Positions 23,023 to 28,926 of a stretch of 28,926 bases of DNA are shown here, in pieces. Made by a program: the position numbers and the translations under genes. Location of the stretch: positions 1 through 28,926 of the forward strand of contig CAIUYS010000321.1 of NCBI GenBank assembly GCA_903903365.1, read 5' to 3'. Within the stretch, counting starts at the first letter, position 1, and each line of letters starts with the position of its first letter. The notes beneath the pieces were generated by a model. It saw only the letters and a list, made by a program, of their open reading frames with translations, ran no database searches and was not told the DNA's origin. Origin of the DNA: an uncultured Methylococcaceae bacterium (lineage in GTDB: Bacteria; Pseudomonadota; Gammaproteobacteria; Methylococcales; Methylomonadaceae).

Positions 23023-24687
23023 TTACCAATCCAACTGAACGCGGGTTTCAATCATGTCCAGACTGGCGCCATTAAATGCTCGTCCAGTGGGTGTGGCAGC
23101 GGTAGCTGTACTAATATCCAGTGCATGTACCCAGTCCGCCATGACTCGGACATGCGAGTTGGGATACCAGTTTATGCCACTCTTAAAGGTTGACGCACGG
23201 CCGCCGTTAATCACGCCAGAATTTAAATTCATGTAATCGTAGCCCGCAGCAAGTTCCCAAGCACCCCAACCGCCTTTCAAATCAAAGTTACGAGTGGGTT
23301 TAAGCCGATCCCATGAGGCTGTTTTAGCTCTATAATTGCGTGATTCACCGGTTAAGAAGTAAGTGGCATAGCCGTAGTAACCGTTCAAAGATTCGTTATT
23401 GTTATAACCGTTTCCTGACACATCGGTTTGTATATATTCCGCTTGGGCTGAAAACGGCCCGTAAACCAAGGCAGATTCTGCGCCAAAGCGGAACAGGTGA
23501 TTGGCTTGAGGGCCTGCTGATCTTGTGCCTGAAGTTAAATTACCGGTATTTAATATAGAACTGCGATCTACGTTGGCACCAATGCCGTTGGCAAAAATAA
23601 CACCGCCGTTATTGTAGGTACCGTTACCAAGGTAATTGTTGTTGATGTTAATATACGACCCGGAAGTTCCCACATGCAAGAACTTGGTTTTGCTTTCCAT
23701 CCAGGGGGTGCCGCCTACACGGCCATTAAGCTCCCAACTGGTGTCACCGCCACCGCCATTACGGTTGACGCCCCCATTAGAGTTAACTGCACTTCCAGTT
23801 TGGAGACTAGCTCCACCTATAGCATTATTGCCATAAGCGTTGTAACCGCCAACACCTTCAGTTTGCAGGGAGGTCGCTACCAACCAGCGGTCAGCCGAGT
23901 AGTTTGCGCCAATACCTACTTTATAAGTATTGAGGTTGTCCACGAAGGTATTGACTGCCATGTTACGCTCTATGAAAGTTAAATAGCGGTTGCTGGTGGC
24001 TTCTTCCAAACTGAAGGGTTCTTTAAAGGCACCGACTTTAATGGAAAAGGGTTTGGAAAAATTATAACGAATGTAAGCATCGGTAATGCCGCCCGCATTC
24101 AAACCATTGCCGCGCGTAAAATCGTATTCAAATTTATAGTCGGTTGCTTTGAAAAAAGTGCCCTCAATACCTAGACGGGCACGACGTAGTGTTGCACCAT
24201 CGTTTAGTGGTGCTGGAACGCCTGATTGATTTTGAGTTGCGTTGGGATTTGTGATTGTGCTCAGATAACTGACAGGCAAGTTTTGATTAACATTGGTCTG
24301 TGAATCCACCTGCAATCGACCGTTAATACCGGCGGTGAAATTACCATCTTTGGTGGCAAAATGGATGCCATCGTCGAGTTTAACGTGAACGGAGTCAGGT
24401 TTTGATTCTTCGGCAGCATGTTCTTGAAGCGCCTTGATTTCGTTGGATTTTAGCTCAAGATCCTGTTTCATGGCGGTTATTTCAGCAGCAGGCGCTGCGG
24501 GTGCAACTGTTTTTGCCGGAGCATCATCTACTTTTTGAAAAGAACCCATGAGTTCACGGCCACGGCCTGGTTCTGCATAAATTTGTTTGGTTTTGGTATC
24601 AACATACAATTCAATAGCAAAAGCATTGAATGATGCGCTTACACTTAATGTGGCTGCAATCGCCAACGTTAGTTTAGAGAATTTCAT
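23023..24687 (-). CDS. Outer-membrane porin of the OprP/OprO (phosphate-selective) type
   Basis: A 554-residue precursor. The signal peptide (MKFSKLTLAIAATLSVSASFNAFA) ends after Ala24. A short coiled coil (about 68-97, 'MKQDLELKSNEIKALQEHAAE') precedes the barrel. The barrel start 'LRRARLGIEGTFFKATDYKFEYDF', cut here, and 'DAYIRYNFSKPFSIKVGAFKEPFSLEEATSNRY', also partial, are the family's conserved strands. The protein ends in Trp (RVQLDW), fitting BamA recognition. An unusually Asn/Gly-rich loop lies at about 270-320. A Pho box is in front of the gene, so phosphate uptake under limitation is likely; selectivity is not shown by sequence. Confidence 0.88.
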   Translation of the reverse strand: MKFSKLTLAIAATLSVSASFNAFAIELYVDTKTKQIYAEPGRGRELMGSFQKVDDAPAKTVAPAAPAAEITAMKQDLELKSNEIKALQEHAAEESKPDSVHVKLDDGIHFATKDGNFTAGINGRLQVDSQTNVNQNLPVSYLSTITNPNATQNQSGVPAPLNDGATLRRARLGIEGTFFKATDYKFEYDFTRGNGLNAGGITDAYIRYNFSKPFSIKVGAFKEPFSLEEATSNRYLTFIERNMAVNTFVDNLNTYKVGIGANYSADRWLVATSLQTEGVGGYNAYGNNAIGGASLQTGSAVNSNGGVNRNGGGGDTSWELNGRVGGTPWMESKTKFLHVGTSGSYININNNYLGNGTYNNGGVIFANGIGANVDRSSILNTGNLTSGTRSAGPQANHLFRFGAESALVYGPFSAQAEYIQTDVSGNGYNNNESLNGYYGYATYFLTGESRNYRAKTASWDRLKPTRNFDLKGGWGAWELAAGYDYMNLNSGVINGGRASTFKSGINWYPNSHVRVMADWVHALDISTATAATPTGRAFNGASLDMIETRVQLDW

Positions 24688-24720
24688 GTGGTGTTCCCGG
24701 TAATTAAAAAGACAACGGCA

Positions 24721-24754
24721 AGCATAAGCGCGAAATGTGACAGTTTTGTGACGG
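24721..24754 (-). promoter_or_regulatory. Pho box and -10 of the porin gene
   Basis: On the minus strand the sequence CCGTCACAAAACTGTCAC (24737-24754) has two 7-base half sites separated by 4 bases, the PhoB arrangement (consensus CTGTCAT with an 11-base period). The last half site ends 10 bases before TATGCT (24721-24726), the usual position for a PhoB-activated -10 box. The start codon is 34 bases further on. This is direct sequence support for PhoB control of the porin. Confidence 0.75.
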
Positions 24755-25436
24755 CAAGATTATATTTTTGTTACATAGCAACAAATAAAGGATTTAGCTT
24801 GATAATTTGCCAAAAAAAAATGGAAAAAATTATACTTCTTATTGTTTTTTAAGAGAAAATAAATATAAATCGGATTTGTTTTTTAGCAACAACCGTCATT
24901 TAAGGTCGTTTAAAAACGGAGTGCAACCGCTTCAGTTGTTGCTTGTAAAGCAGGCGAAGGCCGGAAAAAGGCTTTTCGAGTGCAAGCGTGAATAAGCGTT
25001 TCCGGCGCTGAACTCAGTCGTTAAAAAATAGAACACAGATAAGACGGATTTTACTGATAGACACAGATAAAGATATTTTTTATATCATAAAAAACCTAAG
25101 GTGTTTTTAGGACTAAAAAGAAAAAATCCGTCGAATCAGTGTCATCCGTGTTCTATGATCAAAGTCGGAATGTACTGAGTAGTTGCGATTTTTCTTTGGT
25201 TTTCTTCGTGAACTTCGTGTCTTCGTGGTCTGTAATATCTTTAAGTTGATGTGTGTGGGGTGCGAATACGTTGACTATCGGCCAATGACGGCCAAGCGTA
25301 GAAATGATTGGGGGGATATTTTTTGCGGGTTACTGCTTTTTTGGATTTTTGTCAGAGAGTAAGCTCTGGCTCTCCATTGCAGAGAAAACCAGAGCTTGTA
25401 AGACACTGCCCTTAATCGGGGCGGGCAGAACTTATA
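24755..25436. repeat. Repeat-rich intergenic region; third copy of composite elements
   Basis: No gene on the plus strand is supported. 24953-25010 resembles one end of the palindromic 'GGCCGGAATAAG' element (AAGGCCGGAAAAAGGC, AATAAGCGTTTCCGGC). 25012-25160 is the 'ATAGAACACAGATAAGACGG' element with its inverted end CAGTGTCATCCGTGTTCTAT (25137-25156). 25203-25231 carries CTTCGTG repeats of the CACCACGAAG family. 25361-25397 has a perfect AAGCTCTGG/CCAGAGCTT stem, which may terminate the lipoprotein gene that ends at 25437. Confidence 0.75.
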
Positions 25437-25604
25437 TTACTTTGCAGCAGGTGCTTCAGCAGGCGCAGGTGTTGCTTCAGCGGGTGCGGCGCTTGGAGCA
25501 GATTCTGGCGCAGCAGACGTTGCTGCGGGTTCTTCTGCTTTGTTACAGCCTGCCAATAATGCCAAAGTAACTAAACCTGTCGCTATGATTATTTTAGTTT
25601 TCAT
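25437..25604 (-). CDS. Small Ala/Pro/Glu-rich lipoprotein
   Basis: A 55-residue precursor starting at ATG 25604, preceded on the minus strand by GAGGA at a good distance (AGAGGACACTACTT). Signal peptide MKTKIIIATGLVTLALLAGC, Cys20 lipidated. The 35-residue mature peptide is almost only Ala, Pro, Glu, Ser and Thr (EAPAAK at the end), with no fold expected. Function unknown; similar short proteins occur as surface or wall-associated spacers. It is divergent from zur, with 267 bases between them, and the reading frame on the opposite strand (25304-25570) is its shadow. Confidence 0.72.
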   Translation of the reverse strand: MKTKIIIATGLVTLALLAGCNKAEEPAATSAAPESAPSAAPAEATPAPAEAPAAK

Positions 25605-25828
25605 AAGTAGTGTCCTCTTGTTTTAAAAATGTTGTTTAGGGTTAATTTACCCGAAAAATTCAAGGTAATTGTAATGCTAACACAAGAAAGGCGAATGTTT
25701 ACAACAAAATAGCCTTTTTTAAGTTGCAGGTATTAGACTGTTTATAGCCTTAACGGTGGCTGAACGGCTTTGCCGTTAACATCATGATTCGCACGTCGGG
25801 CAGCGGGTCAATTGCATGTCGCTTTTAA

Positions 25829-25844
25829 TCGTTATATTATAACG
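25829..25844. promoter_or_regulatory. Zur-box-like palindrome upstream of zur
   Basis: CGTTATATTATAACG (25830-25844) is a perfect 7-1-7 palindrome, resembling the GTTATANNTATAAC core of gammaproteobacterial Zur sites. It lies 27 bases before the zur start, which fits autoregulation. It also lies upstream of the divergent lipoprotein gene, although at 226 bases. Confidence 0.65.
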
Positions 25845-25871
25845 TTTAACTTTAGGTAAATAACGCTTGCT

Positions 25872-26390
25872 ATGACTACTCAAACTAATCCCAATCTGTC
25901 GCCTTTAGAGCATAACCATACACAATGCGTTAGTGAGGCGCTGGTTACCGCTGAGCATTTATGCACGGAACGCGGTGTGCAATTAACGCCTATACGCCAT
26001 AAAGTACTGGAACTGATTTGGGAAAGTCATAAAGCGGTTAAAGCCTATGAACTTTTGGATCGGCTTAAACCGTTGCAACAGGCTGCAAAACCCGCGACTA
26101 TTTACCGTGCGCTGGATTTTTTGATGGAACAAGGTTTGATTCATCGGGTAGAAAGTCTTAATGCGTTTGTCGGCTGTTCCTGTTCAGGTCTTCAACATGA
26201 ACAATTATTGCTGATCTGCAAAAACTGTCAGGAAGTTGAGGAGCGTTCCGCTAAAAAGGTGATGGCGGCGGTGTCGCAAGAAATTAAACAAGCGGGGTTT
26301 ATCGTACACAGTAAAGCCATTGAAGTGCATGGTATTTGTGCAAAGTGCCAGACCTTACCGGGCGTTAACGTTAATAATAGCGTGAGTTAA
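25872..26390 (+). CDS. zur: Zinc uptake regulator Zur (Fur family)
   Basis: A 172-residue Fur-family repressor. The winged-helix domain (about 20-98) contains 'GVQLTPIRHKVLELIW', 'PATIYRALDFLMEQGLIHRVESLNAFVGCS' (in part), a Zur-type sequence (FLxExGLIHRIESxNAFVxC). Structural zinc cysteines are CKNC (116, 119) and CAKC (156, 159); regulatory ligands probably include Cys102/104 and His109. It acts in the cytosol as a Zn-dependent repressor of zinc uptake. A palindrome in front and another before the TonB receptor match its target. Length is near E. coli Zur (171). Confidence 0.92.
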   Translation: MTTQTNPNLSPLEHNHTQCVSEALVTAEHLCTERGVQLTPIRHKVLELIWESHKAVKAYELLDRLKPLQQAAKPATIYRALDFLMEQGLIHRVESLNAFVGCSCSGLQHEQLLLICKNCQEVEERSAKKVMAAVSQEIKQAGFIVHSKAIEVHGICAKCQTLPGVNVNNSVS

Positions 26391-26705
26391 TATTTTTGTA
26401 ATAGTCACGACGTATACTGGATAGGTAGACCTGAAGTAACAAAAATACCCCTGCAAGAATTGTCTCGTCATTTACGTTTTGAAAGCTATTGACGTCTTCA
26501 AGCGTTTCGGACGGGGTTGCAAGCCACGATCGGTATCGACCATGGACCCGGCAAATAACAGTTGCAATATGTTATGTTATGTTATAACATACATTAATAG
26601 GCGTGCTAACCACTCTGTAGGCTTAGGGTTATGATTAATACTTGATAAGTCACCGAACCCGCAAGCTATATTTTTGCATTTAATAATACTCAACTTAACA
26701 ATTTT
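26391..26705. other. Intergenic region between zur and the ZnuD-like gene
   Basis: No coding gene is supported. It contains the Zur-box-like palindrome at 26578-26591 and, at the 3' end, AT-rich sequence just before the ATG. The 26391-26530 half is of ordinary composition without any recognised feature. Confidence 0.5.
26574..26592. promoter_or_regulatory. Zur-box-like palindrome upstream of the ZnuD-like receptor
   Basis: TATGTTATAACATA (26578-26591) is a perfect 14-bp palindrome and overlaps repeated TGTTAT units from 26570 on. The core GTTATAAC is shared with the site in front of zur. It lies about 115 bases before the receptor ATG. Confidence 0.72.
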
Positions 26706-28760
26706 ATGAATAAAAAACTCGCCATTTTTTTCTTGTCGACCGGTGCGATAGGGTCACCTGCATTTGCGGATGATAAGGATATTTACAAGTTGGATGATGT
26801 GTTTATTACCAGTATGGGTTTAAAACAGTCCACTTCAGAATCAGCCCGTCCGGTAACCGTATTGTCAGGAAAGGAACTGCAAACAAAAATGGGGACAACT
26901 ATCGGTGACACGCTAAAAAATGAACTGGGCGTTACCAGTCAATCGTTTGGAGCGGGTGTCGGCACACCGGTTATTCGCGGACAATCCGGGCCACGCGTGC
27001 GCGTTATGCAAAATAGTCTGGGCAATAATGATGTGTCGAATTTAAGCCCCGATCATGCCAATGGCGTAAACCCGATTATAGCGGAACGGATTGAAGTATT
27101 GCGCGGCCCTTCCACCTTACTCTATGGAAATGGAGCTATCGGTGGCGTGGTGAATGTGATCGATAACCGTATTCCAGAACAAGTCCCCGATAAAGTACTG
27201 GGCGGCGCGGGCGCTCAGCGCTATGACTCGGCAACCAATTTGACTTCAAGTGCCCTTAAGCTGGAAGGCGGTAAAGAGTTGTTTGCCTACCATGTAGACG
27301 GCTTTTATAACGATCAAGGCAATACCCATATTGGCGGGCAACCGATAGATGAAGCGTTGGCACATCAAACCCAACCTGATCTTGATATAGTGGATAATCC
27401 TAACGGTGTCATTAATAACTCAAATGCACGTTCACGCGGTGGTTCAGCGGGCGCTTCGATAATTGGTGACGTAGGGCTGGTGGGCGCGGCGATTAACAGT
27501 CTGGAAAACAATTATGGTATCCCGCCAAATGGTACCGGTGGTGCGCCAATCAGAGTCCAGATGAACCAAACCAAGTATGATTTTAAAGGTCAGCTTAATA
27601 AACCCTTCGCGTTTGCTGAAGAGTTGCGGATGAAATTTGGTTACACCGATTACAAGCATGTTGAACTGGACAGCGGTGTGCCTGCGACGACCTTTACCAA
27701 TCAATCCTATGAAAGCCGTCTTGAGCTTGAGCATCAGCCGCTAGGTATAGTAAAAGGTGTGTTGGGACTGCAAACCGTTAACAGCCAGTTTGCAGCACTG
27801 GGTGCTGAAGCATTAGTACCAAAATCCGCGATTGATTCTTATGGCTTGTTTGCTGTCGAGTCTTTTGCCATCAAGGATGTGACTTACGAGTTGGGAGTAC
27901 GCGGTGAATGGCAGGGTATTGCCCCGGAAACAACCTATAGCAGTGTTTCATACGTTCCGTTAAGCGGATCGGTTTCGGCATTGTGGGATATTGCCAAGCA
28001 GCATCAACTGAGTCTGGCGGTAACCCAATCTCAACGGGCACCGCAAATACAGGAATTGTTTTCTAATGGTTTTCATGAGGCCACCATGAGCTATGAAAAA
28101 GGCGATGCAAACCTGCGCAAGGAAATTTCTTATAATCTGGATTTGGGTTATAAATTTAATACCGATTGGATGACCTCCGAGGTTAATCTTTTCCATAATT
28201 GGGTTAATGATTATATTTATCAGCAACAAGCCAGTGATGTGTTTAACGAAAGTATGGAGCAGTTTGAACCTTCTTGCCCGGCAGGCGATACTTGTTTGCC
28301 TATATTGCAAAGCGCCCAGGCCAATGCCATTTTTAAGGGCTTTGAAGCCAAGACGATATTTCCGTTAATGCAAAACCGTTATGGCGCAGTGGATTTGACT
28401 TTATTTGGCGACTATACCCGTGGCACTTTTGATCAAGGGGGCAATGTTCCGCGTATGCCGCCGTTGCGCTATGGTTTGCAATTGAGTTACGAGAAAAACG
28501 ACTGGTCAACGGACGTAAGGTTGACGCGAGGCGAAGCGCAGACTTATGCCGGCGACAATCAATCCAACACACCGGGTTACTTGTTGTTAAATTTGGGCGC
28601 ACAATATCAGGTGGCAAGCTTTCATGAGTCCCAAGTAATGTTGTTTGCCGCAGGCAAAAACATGCTCAATGAAAATATACGCAACTCAACCTCTTATTTG
28701 CGTAATTTTTCACCCGATCCTGGGCGCAGTGCAGAAATTGGTATTCGGGTGAGCTACTAA
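26706..28760 (+). CDS. znuD: TonB-dependent receptor, ZnuD-like zinc/heme uptake type
   Basis: A 684-residue outer-membrane receptor. The signal peptide ends at 'GSPAFA' (Ala21), followed by a plug domain (about 30-150). The plug has 'GTPVIRGQSGPRVRVMQN', 'LSPDHANGVNP', 'ERIEVLRGPSTLLYGNGAIGGVVNVIDNRIP' (in part), the ZnuD signature of the plug end. The barrel follows, and the protein ends 'IGIRVSY'. ZnuD imports zinc through TonB energy under zinc starvation and is repressed by Zur. A Cys pair (C524 and C530, CPAGDTC) sits in an extracellular loop region. Gene order and the operator-like palindrome make zinc the best substrate; heme is not excluded. Confidence 0.88.
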   Translation: MNKKLAIFFLSTGAIGSPAFADDKDIYKLDDVFITSMGLKQSTSESARPVTVLSGKELQTKMGTTIGDTLKNELGVTSQSFGAGVGTPVIRGQSGPRVRVMQNSLGNNDVSNLSPDHANGVNPIIAERIEVLRGPSTLLYGNGAIGGVVNVIDNRIPEQVPDKVLGGAGAQRYDSATNLTSSALKLEGGKELFAYHVDGFYNDQGNTHIGGQPIDEALAHQTQPDLDIVDNPNGVINNSNARSRGGSAGASIIGDVGLVGAAINSLENNYGIPPNGTGGAPIRVQMNQTKYDFKGQLNKPFAFAEELRMKFGYTDYKHVELDSGVPATTFTNQSYESRLELEHQPLGIVKGVLGLQTVNSQFAALGAEALVPKSAIDSYGLFAVESFAIKDVTYELGVRGEWQGIAPETTYSSVSYVPLSGSVSALWDIAKQHQLSLAVTQSQRAPQIQELFSNGFHEATMSYEKGDANLRKEISYNLDLGYKFNTDWMTSEVNLFHNWVNDYIYQQQASDVFNESMEQFEPSCPAGDTCLPILQSAQANAIFKGFEAKTIFPLMQNRYGAVDLTLFGDYTRGTFDQGGNVPRMPPLRYGLQLSYEKNDWSTDVRLTRGEAQTYAGDNQSNTPGYLLLNLGAQYQVASFHESQVMLFAAGKNMLNENIRNSTSYLRNFSPDPGRSAEIGIRVSY

Positions 28761-28775
28761 AGCTTTAAAAGCATT

Positions 28776-28810
28776 TCACCACGAAGAACACGAAGAACAC
28801 GAAGTTTTTT
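28776..28810. repeat. CACCACGAAG repeat, copy 3
   Basis: TTCACCACGAAGAACACGAAG followed by another AACACGAAG unit and TTTTTT, directly after the receptor stop (28760). Same family as 18542-18594. The T-run is not preceded by a hairpin. Confidence 0.7.
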
Positions 28811-28864
28811 GGCTCTATAGTCTTTCAGAAATTAAACTTCCATTACATGAAGATTTAGTTCACA

Positions 28865-28895
28865 CGGATACCATCCCTTAAAGGGATGGTATCCG
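28865..28895. terminator. Perfect 14-bp hairpin after the ZnuD-like gene
   Basis: CGGATACCATCCCT (28865-28878) pairs with AGGGATGGTATCCG (28882-28895), loop TAA. No U-run follows, so it could be a repeat palindrome as well as a terminator. It lies 104 bases after the receptor stop. Confidence 0.6.
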
Positions 28896-28926
28896 TTAGC
28901 ATCGAAATTATTTATCTGAAAATCTA

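Noticed and set aside
24807..24995. Plus-strand frame of 62 codons
   Set aside because: It runs from AT-rich DNA into a repeat, has no ribosome site, and resembles nothing known.

Overview
The window is chromosomal DNA of a gammaproteobacterium. Three neighbourhoods have the E. coli gene order or a close variant of it: bamD divergent from rluD-pgeF; lptM-(lysA)-dapF-DUF484-xerC; and an isolated zur facing a zinc-type TonB receptor. Moderate GC, DUF2333/DUF4389 membrane genes, a pterin dehydratase and many short intergenic repeats fit a Methylococcales-type methanotroph. That placement is inference; no methane-oxidation gene lies in the window. No tRNA, rRNA, CRISPR array, complete insertion sequence or prophage was seen.

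Layout. 1-2.5 kb is an accessory stretch: a small ORF that looks frameshifted at the window edge, an unknown lipoprotein, a YefM-type antitoxin followed by only the first codons of its YoeB toxin, and a glutathione S-transferase-like gene. 2.5-6 kb holds bamD (minus) and the tight rluD-pgeF-ZIP transporter run (plus). 6-9.7 kb holds phosphoglucomutase, an L,D-transpeptidase next to a Braun-type lipoprotein that is its plausible substrate, and rdgC. 9.9-12.8 kb holds a family-6-type DNA glycosylase, yjgA/darP with an acidic repeated tail, and DUF4389 and DUF2333 membrane proteins. 12.9-16.8 kb is the minus-strand cluster lptM-lysA-dapF-DUF484-xerC. 17-19.5 kb carries a MazG/PRA-PH-like protein with its metal ligands replaced, a pterin-4a-carbinolamine dehydratase and a small ArsI/CadI-like VOC protein, separated by repeat-rich DNA. 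19.6-22.5 kb encodes three membrane proteins (DUF4010, TVP38/VTT, HdeD). 23-24.7 kb is an OprP/OprO-like porin with a well-placed Pho box. 25.4-28.8 kb has a 55-residue lipoprotein, zur, and a ZnuD-like receptor; palindromic Zur-box-like sites lie upstream of both zur and the receptor.

Working together. BamD, LptM, the L,D-transpeptidase and the Lpp-like protein all serve the outer membrane or its link to peptidoglycan, and DapF/LysA make and consume meso-diaminopimelate. Two metal or nutrient circuits can be read from DNA: a probable Zur regulon (zur, znuD-like) and a probable PhoB-controlled porin. The intergenic DNA contains at least four recurrent repeat families (a 'TAGAACACGGAT' element, a palindromic 'GTAGGCCGGAATAAG' element, a 'CACCACGAAG' element and a 'GGTACAAGG' element) and one large nested palindrome at about 21.64-21.90 kb. 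I did not find a clear new defence or biosynthetic system. The best leads are the large palindrome, the paired repeats, the metal-site substitutions in the VOC and MazG-like proteins, and the eroded toxin locus.
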